Shown in pieces: positions 35,640 through 45,127 of a stretch of DNA of 64,000 nucleotides (the stretch's first letter is position 1; every line of letters starts with the position of its first letter). Both the position numbers and the translations under genes were made by a program. The stretch covers positions 558,001-622,000 of the forward strand of contig NZ_CP183878.1 of the NCBI RefSeq assembly GCF_048572895.1, written 5' to 3'. The stretch is from Psychrobacillus sp048572895. GTDB taxonomy: Bacteria > Bacillota > Bacilli > Bacillales_A > Planococcaceae. The notes under the pieces are model-generated. The model worked only from the letters and a program-made list of their open reading frames with translations. It had not been told where the DNA came from and searched no databases.

Positions 35640-36820
35640 AAAAGTTAATTATACTTGGTGCCAGCATATTGCAATTACCAGGAATTATTACAGCTAAAGA
35701 AATGGGTTTGTATACAGTTTCTGTAGATATGGATCACAAGGCTATTGGAAGAAATTATTCAGATAATTTTTTTCAAATAAGTACCATTGATAAGGAAAAA
35801 GTGCTTGAAATTGCTTCCTCGTTGAATGCCGATGGAATTATGACCTTAGCTAGTGATCAGCCAATGAATACAGTAGCATATGTTGGAAGTAAGCTAGGAT
35901 TAATAGTCATCCCGGAATCAGTAGCGATTAGTACTACTAATAAGGGAGTTATGAGAAATACATTAAGGAAGAATAACATCCCTATGCCGAACTATTCTAT
36001 TGTTAAAGAGTTTGAGGGATTTATTAAAAGTATTAAAAACTTCAATCTTCCTTGTATTATTAAACCCACGGATAGTTCAGGTAGTCGAGGAGTGCAATTG
36101 AAATATGACTTAGGTAACTTAGAAGAATCATATATGTATTCAAATGAACATTCGAAAACAGGCGAAGTTATTATTGAAGAATTTTTACAAGGAAGAGAAT
36201 TTAGTGTTGAATCTATTTCCGTTGACGGAAATCCAAAAATTATTGCTATTACAGAAAAAGAAACGACAGGAGCCCCATATTTTGTAGAGATGGGACATAT
36301 GGTACCTGCAAATATCACTAAGAGTGAAGAACAACAAATTATTAGTACCGTGGAAGCCACAATTAAAGCTCTAGAAATTAATAATGGGCCGTCTCATTGT
36401 GAACTAATGCTGACTGAATCTGGCCCCAAAATAATTGAAATAGGAGCAAGGCTAGGTGGTGATAATATTACTTCTTATTTAGTGCCATTATCAACAGGTT
36501 ATAATATGGTGAAAGCATCAATTAATTGCGCTATTAATCAAGAAAATAACGAGAAAATATTGTATAACAGATTCTCAATCATTAAGTATATAGATACAAT
36601 AAATTCTGGACGGATAAAAGGAATAAATGGGTTAGAAAATGTTGAAAATTCACCTTATTTCATTGAAATGAAAATCTCAAAAAAAATAGGTGATAAACAT
36701 GAAAAAGTCAAATCAAGTTCAGATAGAATTGGATACTTTATTGTAAGTGGAGAAGATAGAGAATCTCTGATTAAGGAAGCTAATAATTTATTATCTCAAA
36801 TTGAAATAGTTATTGGTTGA
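35636..36820 (+). CDS. ATP-grasp ligase in the polysaccharide locus
   Basis: This 394-aa protein starts at TTG 35636 (AGGGG upstream), overlapping the previous stop. It has an N-terminal pre-ATP-grasp Rossmann-like domain (LIILGASILQLPGI), the ATP-grasp lysine region (CIIKPTDSSGSRGV), EEFLQGREFSVE and the metal site KIIEIGARLGGDN. By family it forms an amide or similar bond from a carboxylate via acyl phosphate. In context it may attach an amino acid or other acid to the amino sugar. That substrate is an inference. Most similar in layout to PurT/CarB-like ligases found in surface glycan clusters. Confidence 0.83.
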   Translation: MKKLIILGASILQLPGIITAKEMGLYTVSVDMDHKAIGRNYSDNFFQISTIDKEKVLEIASSLNADGIMTLASDQPMNTVAYVGSKLGLIVIPESVAISTTNKGVMRNTLRKNNIPMPNYSIVKEFEGFIKSIKNFNLPCIIKPTDSSGSRGVQLKYDLGNLEESYMYSNEHSKTGEVIIEEFLQGREFSVESISVDGNPKIIAITEKETTGAPYFVEMGHMVPANITKSEEQQIISTVEATIKALEINNGPSHCELMLTESGPKIIEIGARLGGDNITSYLVPLSTGYNMVKASINCAINQENNEKILYNRFSIIKYIDTINSGRIKGINGLENVENSPYFIEMKISKKIGDKHEKVKSSSDRIGYFIVSGEDRESLIKEANNLLSQIEIVIG

Positions 36821-36894
36821 GAAAATATTATAAAATATCTTTGAAGAAGATGTGTAAATGTAGGAATTTAGGTATTAAAAAGGGGATTAATAAA

Positions 36895-38022
36895 TTGGCT
36901 AAAGTTTTGGTAACTGCACATTTAGGACGCCATTTTCGAATTTTTGGTCACTATGATTATAAAGTATTATTAGAACTGGGCCATGAAGTACATATTGCAG
37001 CTAATTTTAATGATCCTATTGATCAATTTGAAGATGATAGAGTTATAAAACATCAAATAGATTTTGCGAGAAACCCTTATAGTAAAGGAAATATCCGAGC
37101 ATATAAACAATTAGTAAAATTATTTGAAAAAATTCATTTTGAATTAATACACACTCAATCGCCTGCGGGAGGGGCAGTAACTAGATTAGCTGCAAAGGTA
37201 ACAAGGAAAAAGGGTACAAAAGTAATATATACTGCTCACGGGTTTCATTTCTTTAAAGGGGCACCTAAGAAAAATTGGTTGATGTATTACTCAATTGAAA
37301 AAATCCTAAGTAGAATAACAGGTATCATTATTACCATTAATGATGAAGATTATGTAAATGCCTTAAATAATCTGAATGCTGAAGAGGTAAAACATGTTCA
37401 TGGTGTAGGGATCGATCTTGAAAAATTTCCTCCACAGACAGCAGCTAAGAAATTTGCAATGAGAGAAAAGTATAATTATAGAAATGAAGATTTTATATTA
37501 ATTTATGCTGGAGAGCTTAGCTATCGAAAACAACAAGATCTGATTATTAAGTCAGCCGCGAAGTTAAAAGATGAAATTCCCAATTTAAAGATATTGTTAG
37601 CGGGTCTCGGAGCTTTAGAAGAAAAATTTAAAAGTTTAGCCAAAGATTTAAAAGTGGAGCATATTGTACAGTTTTTAGGATACAGAAATGATATTCCGAA
37701 TTTAATGATGTTATCGGATGTTGCAATTTCGGCCTCAAGGCAAGAAGGACTTCCAGTAAATGTGATGGAAGCTATGGCTACAGGATTACCCTTGGTTGTA
37801 ACTGACTGTCGAGGTAACAGAGATTTGGTTGTTGACGGTGAAAATGGATTTGTAATAAATTTAAAAAATGTCCGAGAATTCAGTGATGCAATTAAAAATA
37901 TTTATATTAATAAAGAGATACATCTAAAATTTAGCGACAATAGTCTTGAAATGGTTAAACAATATTCCATTGATAAGGTTAAAGTAGAAATGAAATCAAT
38001 CTATAATAATGAATTAAAGTGA
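36895..38022 (+). CDS. Glycosyltransferase family 4 (EpsD-like)
   Basis: This 375-aa protein is taken from TTG 36895, which has AAAGGGG 8 nt upstream and gives a GT4 start (MAKVLVTAHLGRHFRIF). The longer frame from 36817 adds a Cys/Lys-rich stretch unlike the family. GT-B fold marks include HTQSPAGGAVTRLAAK, YTAHGFHFF, the donor-site segment YAGELSYRKQQ and EGLPVNVMEAMATGLPLV with the conserved Glu. It should add one sugar to the lipid-linked repeat unit on the cytoplasmic side. Confidence 0.9.
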   Translation: MAKVLVTAHLGRHFRIFGHYDYKVLLELGHEVHIAANFNDPIDQFEDDRVIKHQIDFARNPYSKGNIRAYKQLVKLFEKIHFELIHTQSPAGGAVTRLAAKVTRKKGTKVIYTAHGFHFFKGAPKKNWLMYYSIEKILSRITGIIITINDEDYVNALNNLNAEEVKHVHGVGIDLEKFPPQTAAKKFAMREKYNYRNEDFILIYAGELSYRKQQDLIIKSAAKLKDEIPNLKILLAGLGALEEKFKSLAKDLKVEHIVQFLGYRNDIPNLMMLSDVAISASRQEGLPVNVMEAMATGLPLVVTDCRGNRDLVVDGENGFVINLKNVREFSDAIKNIYINKEIHLKFSDNSLEMVKQYSIDKVKVEMKSIYNNELK

Positions 38023-38031
38023 GGCAATTAA

Positions 38032-39180
38032 ATGATAATTGTTTATACTAGATCAAATCCTGTAAATCCAGATCCAAGAGTTGAGAAAGAAATGCATGCA
38101 GCACTAAATAATAATCACCAAACAATTGCTTTAGGATGGGAAAGAAGGAGTGAAATTGGTAACAAAATCACAAATTCTTATTTACATATAAATAATCAAG
38201 AAGTACCTATTATTAGATTTAATATAAACGCTGATTTTGGTCAAGGTTTAGGTAATTTAAAAGCTATGATAAAGTGGCAATTTAATTTAATGAAGTGGCT
38301 AATAAAAAATAGGAAAAAATATGATTTTATTCATGCTTATGATTTTGATACGGTACTCCCAGCCTTAATAATGAATTTATTTTTTAATAAAAAATATGTT
38401 TACGATATCTGTGATTTTTACATAGATGCTTTTGGAGTTCCAAATAAACTTAAACCTATTATAAAAAGAATTGATTTTTACGCTATGTCTAAAGCAGAGG
38501 CAATAATACTTGTAAATGAAATTAGGGATTCACAAATTGAGGGTAGTAAGCCGAAAAAGAAAATTTATATTCATAACACTCCAGTAGATTTGATTGGTAA
38601 TTCTTTTGAAAATAAAACCCAAAATAGCAAACCTACAATTTTTTATGGTGGAATTTTAGCAGAAGGAAGAATGATTCTAGAAACTATTGAAATTTGTAAG
38701 AATAACCCGGATTGGAATTTCATTATTGCAGGATTTGGTCATATAGAAGACAAATGTAAAAAAGCAAGTGAAAAATATGAAAATATAACTTTTCTTGGCA
38801 AAGTAGATTATAAAAAAATAATAGAGAACACAAAAAAATCGGATGTAGTTTTTGCTTGTTATGATCCAGATGTACCAAATAACAAATATGCATCACCAAA
38901 TAAATTATATGAGGCAATGATGTGTGGAAAACCAATTATTGTATGTGAAAATACTGGAGTTGATAAAATAGTAATTAATGAAAATATTGGATTAGTGTGT
39001 CGATATGATAGAACGGCTTTAGAAAATGCATTTATAAAAATTATAGAAAATAAGGTATTAAGTATGGAGATGGGAAAAAAATCTAGAGAATTATATCTTA
39101 CAAAATACAATTGGGCAATAATGGAGAATGAGTTAAATGGATTTTATAACAAAATTGAAACCTTAATTAATATAAAATAA
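38032..39180 (+). CDS. Glycosyltransferase, GT4-like
   Basis: This 382-aa cytoplasmic protein has a GT-B fold: SNPVNPDPRVEKE at the N-terminus (the pattern NPxxDxRVxKE is common in this group), HAYDFDTVLPAL, and a C-terminal donor site NKLYEAMMCGKPIIV. It starts 9 nt after the previous gene. AT content is higher than in the flanking genes, as is usual for the variable middle of such loci. Sugar and linkage cannot be predicted. Confidence 0.85.
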   Translation: MIIVYTRSNPVNPDPRVEKEMHAALNNNHQTIALGWERRSEIGNKITNSYLHINNQEVPIIRFNINADFGQGLGNLKAMIKWQFNLMKWLIKNRKKYDFIHAYDFDTVLPALIMNLFFNKKYVYDICDFYIDAFGVPNKLKPIIKRIDFYAMSKAEAIILVNEIRDSQIEGSKPKKKIYIHNTPVDLIGNSFENKTQNSKPTIFYGGILAEGRMILETIEICKNNPDWNFIIAGFGHIEDKCKKASEKYENITFLGKVDYKKIIENTKKSDVVFACYDPDVPNNKYASPNKLYEAMMCGKPIIVCENTGVDKIVINENIGLVCRYDRTALENAFIKIIENKVLSMEMGKKSRELYLTKYNWAIMENELNGFYNKIETLINIK

Positions 39181-39262
39181 CTATACTGAATTAGCGAATT
39201 AGACTTGGTATAAGCAGGAAGACTGGCAAGACATATACTCTGTTAAAAAAGGGGTTGGTATA

Positions 39263-40423
39263 ATGAGGATTTTGTATGTAGTTTCTAGACCATTAGAGAT
39301 TAATACATCTGCTTCTATTAGAAATAAAGCAACAATTGGAGGCTTACTCGAGCTAGGGCATAATATAGATTTGATAACTACAGAGTATGATAAAAACCAT
39401 TCGAATTTTGATGGAAGTTTATCTAATGATAGATTAAATGTAACTTACCTAAAATTAAGCGGTATTCAGGGAATTGTTAAAATTAGCAGAAAATTCAAAG
39501 TTTTAAAACCTTTGAAAAATATTGCTTATAAAATAATGTCAAATTTTGAAATATACGATAACTTAAAAGGAATGTCGTCCTATGCTATGAAAGTTGGTAT
39601 CAGTGATATAGATTATGATGTAATTATTTCTTCATCTGATCCAAAATCATCTCACTTATTTGTTAGTGAATTGTTTGAAAAAAATATCCTCAAAAATACG
39701 CCCTGGATCCAAATTTGGGGAGATCCTTTTCTTTCAGATATTACAAGAAAGAATAAATTAATGAAATTAAAAATTAATAAAGAAGAAGATAGACTTTTAA
39801 AATATGCAAAGAAAGCAATCTATGTTTCAAGTTTAACTTTAAAATTACAGAAAGAAATATATCCGCACTATGCAAAGAAAATGTATTGTGAACCCATTCC
39901 ATATGTAAAAAAAGAAATTTATCCCATTAAAAATATAAAGGAAGAAACTTTAACATTTTTATACTGTGGAGATTATTCATCTAGGATAAGGGACATTAAA
40001 CCGTTTTATGAAGCTATAAAAAATACCAAACATAAATTAATAATTTGTGGAGGTAGTGATATAAAACTTGAATGTACAGACCGTATTAAGATTTATCCAA
40101 GAGTTAGTTTTGAAAAAACTAAAGAGTTAGAAAGAGAATGTGATGTACTAGTCCATTTGAGTAATTTAAAAGGAACGCAGATTCCAGGGAAAATATACCA
40201 ATACTCCGGGACGAATAAATTAATTCTATTTTTGCTTGATGGGGATTCAGAACTCCTTAAAGAAACGTTTATGAAATATAAAAGATACATATTTGCACAA
40301 AATAATATAGAAGTTCTTGAGAAAAGTATTGAACAAATAAATAAGAACAAATACAACAATTATAGATTTGTAGTCGAAGAATTTAGCCCTAAAACAATAG
40401 CTGATAGGATAATTAAAATATAG
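39263..40423 (+). CDS. Glycosyltransferase, GT4-like, divergent
   Basis: This is a 386-aa protein with start ATG 39263 and AAGGGG upstream. GT-B features are present but weak: a Rossmann start MRILYVVSRPLEI, the central WIQIWGDPF and the donor-domain stretch GTQIPGKIYQYSGTNKLIL where the usual EAMA helix would be. Lys/Ile-rich and AT-rich. A glycosyltransferase role is the best reading given the locus; substrate unknown. Confidence 0.75.
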   Translation: MRILYVVSRPLEINTSASIRNKATIGGLLELGHNIDLITTEYDKNHSNFDGSLSNDRLNVTYLKLSGIQGIVKISRKFKVLKPLKNIAYKIMSNFEIYDNLKGMSSYAMKVGISDIDYDVIISSSDPKSSHLFVSELFEKNILKNTPWIQIWGDPFLSDITRKNKLMKLKINKEEDRLLKYAKKAIYVSSLTLKLQKEIYPHYAKKMYCEPIPYVKKEIYPIKNIKEETLTFLYCGDYSSRIRDIKPFYEAIKNTKHKLIICGGSDIKLECTDRIKIYPRVSFEKTKELERECDVLVHLSNLKGTQIPGKIYQYSGTNKLILFLLDGDSELLKETFMKYKRYIFAQNNIEVLEKSIEQINKNKYNNYRFVVEEFSPKTIADRIIKI

Positions 40424-40462
40424 AATTAAAACTACTATAAATAATCCTATGATTGAAGGGTT

Positions 40463-40731
40463 ATGCAGGATAGATATCATAAATTAGATGTAATAAAAAA
40501 TATCTGGTTTGTTTCTTTTGGAACTGCTGCATTCGAATTTATATCTGCAATGCTATTATCTATTCCATATAAAAAATATTACCTAATGGATCCTATTTAA
40601 AAACAATTAAATTTATATCAATACTCTATATCTCAATGGCAATATTCATGGGGTGGTTTCATAGCTAGTTTATGTTAGTTATTGTACAGTTTTCCTTATT
40701 ATATTACTACTTTAAAATATTCAATAAATAA
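40463..40731 (+). pseudogene. Remnant of a membrane protein gene
   Basis: An ORF of 45 codons (MQDRYHKLDVIKNIWFVSFG, then a hydrophobic segment and SIPYKKYY) ends at 40600. A second hydrophobic stretch, FISILYISMAIFMGWFH, and a third, VIVQFSLLYYYF, follow in other frames with stops to 40731. This looks like a decayed polymerase or acyltransferase gene. The family was not identified. Confidence 0.5.
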
Positions 40732-40769
40732 TTATTATGATTCTATTTATTGTAAAATGGGGCAGGGGC

Positions 40770-42050
40770 ATGTTAATAAAAAAAACAAAAAGCATCTTGA
40801 ACTCAGAGCAAAATAGACCAATTACCCAACTAATCACTGGTGCATCGTTAGCGCAAGCTATTACAATTATAGTATCTCCAATATCTACCCGTTTATATTC
40901 ACCAGAAGAACTTGGTATATATACTTTGTTACTTACTGTAATATCATTATTTGGTCCAATAATTTGTGGGAAATACGACCTATCGATTGTTTCTGCTAAG
41001 GATGAAAAAGAAGCAATGGAAATAGCCGTTGCGAGTATTGTATTTTCTATCTTACTAACAATTCTAATTACAATTGCTTACTCATTTTATTTATCAAGTA
41101 AGCCAAATATAACAAATAAGGTCGGGATTTATGCTTATGTAGTGATTCTTCTTTTATTGATAAATTCATTATCAAATGTTTTAACTTCATATAATAATAG
41201 ACATAAAGAGTATAAAACAATATCATCGGTTTATGTAATCAGAACCACAGTACAAAATATCGGTTTAGTTTCTTTAGGGTTATTAAAACTCGGAGTTATA
41301 GGCTTGTTGATATCCCAATTGCTTGGTTCTATTTCTGGTTTTAAAAAACAAAGTAGTAAACTTATAGAAAATGCATCACTTCTAAAACAGGTAGACATTA
41401 AAGGAGTCAAAAAAGCACTAATTAATTATAAAAATCAACCTCTATTTTCCATGCCGGCACATTTCATAGGTACTTTTTCTTATTCGATAATTAATTTATT
41501 TATAACTGGTTTATTTGGTCTAAATGTATTTGGATATTATTCCATGGCATATAGAATGCTTGGATTACCATTAAGTCTAATTAGTATGAATATTTCTAAA
41601 GTTTTTTTTCAAAGAGCGACAGATGAAATGAATGAAACAGGAAATTTTTTTAATACATTGAAGAAAATTACTATAATACTCTCCATTATTTCAGTTCCAA
41701 TGATCATAGTTTTAATGTTTCTTGGACCCAATTTATTTGAATTGGTATTTGGAGACGGCTGGGGAACTGCTGGGGGGTATGTTAGAATTTTAGCACCTAT
41801 GTACGGTATACGTCTTGTAGTATCAGCCTTAACTCCGGCATTAATTGTTGCAGGTAAACAAAAATTAGAGATGAAAATACAGGCACTCTTTATTCCGTGC
41901 TCAGTAATTGCGTATGTAACATGTAAATTTTCCAATTATGAAATTGAAATATTTTTAAAAATTATCTCATTAACTTATTCTATTATATATATTATTTTCT
42001 TTGCTTTTATTTACAAATTAAGTAAAAAGAAAAGGTTAGATGTGTGTTAA
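40770..42050 (+). CDS. Polysaccharide flippase (Wzx/MATE-like)
   Basis: This 426-aa protein is taken from ATG 40770; a longer start at 40737 lacks a ribosome binding site. It has about 12 membrane helices and the N-terminal signature SLAQAITIIVSPISTRLYSPEELGIYTL (given in part), typical of Wzx proteins. It should flip the undecaprenyl-linked repeat unit across the membrane before polymerisation. A Wzx next to a candidate Wzy (45128) and Wzz (27483) marks this as a Wzx/Wzy-dependent pathway. Confidence 0.88.
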   Translation: MLIKKTKSILNSEQNRPITQLITGASLAQAITIIVSPISTRLYSPEELGIYTLLLTVISLFGPIICGKYDLSIVSAKDEKEAMEIAVASIVFSILLTILITIAYSFYLSSKPNITNKVGIYAYVVILLLLINSLSNVLTSYNNRHKEYKTISSVYVIRTTVQNIGLVSLGLLKLGVIGLLISQLLGSISGFKKQSSKLIENASLLKQVDIKGVKKALINYKNQPLFSMPAHFIGTFSYSIINLFITGLFGLNVFGYYSMAYRMLGLPLSLISMNISKVFFQRATDEMNETGNFFNTLKKITIILSIISVPMIIVLMFLGPNLFELVFGDGWGTAGGYVRILAPMYGIRLVVSALTPALIVAGKQKLEMKIQALFIPCSVIAYVTCKFSNYEIEIFLKIISLTYSIIYIIFFAFIYKLSKKKRLDVC

Positions 42051-42100
42051 TAATAAAAATTATCTAAGTAAGAAATGATGAACTTTTGGAGGTATTTATT

Positions 42101-43378
42101 ATGAATAAAATATGTGTAGTGGGACTTGGCTATATTGGATTACCAACGGCTGCTATGTTTGCGAATACAGGGTATGAAGTCTTAGGTGTCGATGTAAATG
42201 AAAATGCTGTAAATCTATTAAATCAGGGAGACATTCATATTGAAGAAATCGGTCTTGGTGAATTAGTAAAAAAAGTGGTTCAGGAAGATAGATTAAGAGC
42301 TACTACTATACCAGAAAATGCAGATGTCTTCATTATTGCTGTTCCAACACCTAATTATCCGGGTCATACCGCGAATTTAGAATATGTAAGATCAGCAATT
42401 GAGAGTATACTACCTTACTTGGAAAAGGATAATTTAGTCATTGTTGAATCTACTATTCCTCCTCGCACCATTGATGACTTTGTGGCACCGATTATTCAAG
42501 CTGAAGGTTGGAATATAGGAGAGGAACTTTTTTTAGCGCATTGTCCTGAAAGAGTATTACCAGGAAGAATTCTAATTGAATTAGTTGAAAATACACGTAT
42601 TGTAGGTGGAATTAATAACTTTTCAGCCCAAAAGGCTGCACAACTATACAGTACTTTTGTTACTGGAGAGATTATTATTACAAGTGCTATTTCTGCAGAA
42701 ATGTCAAAACTTATGGAAAATACTTACCGTGATGTGAACATCGCTCTTGCTAATGAATTGACTAAAATATCAGATAAACTGGGAATTGATGCTTTAGAGG
42801 TAATTAAATTAGCAAATCGGCATCCACGAGTAAATCTACATCAGCCAGGGCCAGGTGTTGGTGGACACTGTCTTGCTGTTGATCCATATTTCATTATCGA
42901 AAAAGCACCAGAAGATTCACCACTCATTATTAATGCAAGAAAAATAAATAATTCTATGCCAGAGTTTGTTGTAGAACATGTTGATAAAATTGTTGATAGC
43001 AAGGGGAAAATAGCAATTTTCGGTCTAACATATAAAGGAAATATTGACGATGTCCGTGAGAGCCCGGCAATGGATGTATTAAGTTTATTAAAGGGAAAAA
43101 ATTATATTTTATCACTTTTCGATCCACACGTTAAACAAGAGCAAGTTGGCTTCCCATTATCCACTTTTGATGAGGCAATCGATCAAGCAGATTGTATTCT
43201 AGTTCTTACCGATCATAATGAGTTCAAAGGTCTAGATGAAGTTAAGATTCATTCAAAAATGAGAAACCCAGTAGTTTTTGATACTAAAAATTGTGTCAAA
43301 ATTAATAGTGAAGCGATTAAATACTATAACTTCGGTAATTTATACGAGATGAATGAGAAAGTAGAAACACTAGTATAA
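42101..43378 (+). CDS. wecC: UDP-N-acetyl-D-mannosaminuronate dehydrogenase
   Basis: This is a 425-aa enzyme from ATG 42101, with TTTGGAGGT upstream. NAD-binding motif VVGLGYIGLPTAAMFANTG, EEIGLGELV and HCPERVLPGR are present, and the catalytic Cys is in PGPGVGGHCLAVDPYF. By family it oxidises UDP-ManNAc to UDP-ManNAcA. The usual partner epimerase WecB is present only as a 3' fragment just downstream, so UDP-ManNAc must come from another locus, or this enzyme uses another sugar. Confidence 0.88.
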   Translation: MNKICVVGLGYIGLPTAAMFANTGYEVLGVDVNENAVNLLNQGDIHIEEIGLGELVKKVVQEDRLRATTIPENADVFIIAVPTPNYPGHTANLEYVRSAIESILPYLEKDNLVIVESTIPPRTIDDFVAPIIQAEGWNIGEELFLAHCPERVLPGRILIELVENTRIVGGINNFSAQKAAQLYSTFVTGEIIITSAISAEMSKLMENTYRDVNIALANELTKISDKLGIDALEVIKLANRHPRVNLHQPGPGVGGHCLAVDPYFIIEKAPEDSPLIINARKINNSMPEFVVEHVDKIVDSKGKIAIFGLTYKGNIDDVRESPAMDVLSLLKGKNYILSLFDPHVKQEQVGFPLSTFDEAIDQADCILVLTDHNEFKGLDEVKIHSKMRNPVVFDTKNCVKINSEAIKYYNFGNLYEMNEKVETLV

Positions 43379-43444
43379 TCTTATTTTATAGGTCACGATA
43401 TGCTTATTTAATTTAGAGTAGGAGGCTATTTAGTTTGTTATTAG

Positions 43445-43879
43445 CTCTATCCTGTAGTCTTAAAAGTATTGTTGAAGAATGTCCATTCGGATATTAAGGC
43501 AATATATCCAATTCATATGAACCCAGTAGTAAAGCAAATTGCTAATGAAATTCTTGGGAATTGTGATAGGTTCAGAATTATAGAGCCTTTAGAAGTCGTA
43601 GATTTCCACAATTTCCTTTCAAGATCATACCTAATATTGACTGATAGTGGTGGCATTCAAGAGGAAGCCCCGAGTCTAGGTAGGCCAGTACTAGTAATAC
43701 GTGATACAAGGGTGTGCCGGGAAGGCATAGCAGAGGGAACTCTGAAGTTGGTTGGACCTGATAAAGAGATTATTAAATTACTCCTCGAATATAGAACAGA
43801 TTATGAAAAAATGAGTCAGGCAAGCAATCCATATGGAGGTGGTTCCGCAATTAAGAGAATTGCTGATTTATTGGAATAA
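43445..43879 (+). pseudogene. Truncated UDP-GlcNAc 2-epimerase (wecB)
   Basis: Only the C-terminal 140 or so residues remain of a family of about 370: IYPIHMNPVV, LILTDSGGIQEEAPSLGRPV and GIAEGTLKLVGPDKE. An in-frame stop at 43442 closes the frame upstream. The invariant TTERPEG segment reads TRVCREG. With no N-terminal domain it cannot be active by itself. An upstream AGGAGG (43421) probably served the lost start. Confidence 0.88.
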
Positions 43880-44152
43880 TAAATTTAAACGAGTCCCTAT
43901 TGCTGCCAAAATTTCATCTTCAGAGGCTTCCTTTTTTAAAAGTTGTGTATTCTACTTTCGTTTCCAAGAACTATTTGGCCAGATTAAAAGCAGTTATCTC
44001 TGTTTAATTTACAAAATTTCTTACATATCAAAATGTTATGTACTAAAATAAGAGGAAATGGTTAAACCAACATTAATTATTACTTGTTAGTATCATACTT
44101 ATGAAAACATAATTCAGTTATTTATTTGAATAAATTGTAAAAGGAGAATAAC
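43880..44152. other. Intergenic region before galE, no clear gene
   Basis: A short minus-strand stretch around 43890-43960 reads KKEASEDEILAAIGTRLN but has no start or stop context; it may be a gene relic. The ribosome binding site for galE (AAAGGAGA) is at its right end. Confidence 0.4.
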
Positions 44153-45118
44153 ATGTCGATATTGGTATGCGGTGGAGCTGGTTATATTGGGAGTCACACC
44201 GTGAAAGAATTAATTGGTAATTATGAAGTCGTTGTATTGGATAATTTATCAACAGGATATCCTTTTTTATTAGAAGAAGGAGTAACATTTGTAAAAGGTG
44301 ACTTAGGAGATGCATCTGTTCTTGACCTGGTATTTACTGAACATAAAATCGATGCAGTGTTTCATTTCGCAGCTAATAGCTTAGTTGGGGAATCTGTCGA
44401 AAACCCGTTAATGTATTATGATAATAATGTGAGTTCAACAGTGACTTTACTTAAGAAAATGGTTGAACACGGAGTAGGGAAATTTATCTTTTCTTCTACA
44501 GCAGCTACCTATGGGATACCAGACACGGATTTAATTACCGAAGAGACAGTAACAAACCCTATAAATCCTTATGGTCGTTCAAAGTTAATGGTAGAACAAG
44601 TCCTAGCGGATGTAGCTCATGTACATGATTTTCAATATATAGTTTTGAGATACTTCAATGCTGCTGGTGCTCATGATTCAGGTCAAATTGGTGAGAGCCA
44701 TAATCCCGAAACTCACCTGATACCAATAGTCTTACAACATCTATTAGGTAAAAGAGATAAAATCTCCGTTTTTGGCACTGATTATAATACAGCAGATGGA
44801 ACCTGTGTAAGAGATTACATTCATGTAACTGACCTAGCTATTGCCCATGTACTTGCATATGAGGGATTAGTAAGTGGAGAAGTATTTAATGAAGTTTTTA
44901 ATCTTGGAAACGGTTCAGGATACTCCGTAAAAGAAATCATTGAAGTATGTGAAAAAGTGTCAGGTAGGTCTGCAACTGTTGAGTATGTCGATCGACGACA
45001 TGGAGACCCAGCGGTTTTGGTGGCTTCTTCAGGGAAGATTAACAAATCTTTAGGTTGGAAACCGAGGTTTCAGTTGGAAGAGATAATCAAAAGTGCTTGG
45101 AGATGGCATTCGAAGTAG
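44153..45118 (+). CDS. galE: UDP-glucose 4-epimerase
   Basis: This 321-aa extended SDR has the NAD motif CGGAGYIGSHT, the catalytic region SSTAATYG with YxxxK in NPYGRSKLMVEQ, and the substrate motif RYFNAAGA. It converts UDP-glucose (from gtaB) to UDP-galactose. The start has AAAGGAGAAT upstream. The candidate polymerase follows after 9 nt. Confidence 0.93.
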   Translation: MSILVCGGAGYIGSHTVKELIGNYEVVVLDNLSTGYPFLLEEGVTFVKGDLGDASVLDLVFTEHKIDAVFHFAANSLVGESVENPLMYYDNNVSSTVTLLKKMVEHGVGKFIFSSTAATYGIPDTDLITEETVTNPINPYGRSKLMVEQVLADVAHVHDFQYIVLRYFNAAGAHDSGQIGESHNPETHLIPIVLQHLLGKRDKISVFGTDYNTADGTCVRDYIHVTDLAIAHVLAYEGLVSGEVFNEVFNLGNGSGYSVKEIIEVCEKVSGRSATVEYVDRRHGDPAVLVASSGKINKSLGWKPRFQLEEIIKSAWRWHSK

Positions 45119-45127
45119 GAGATAAAA

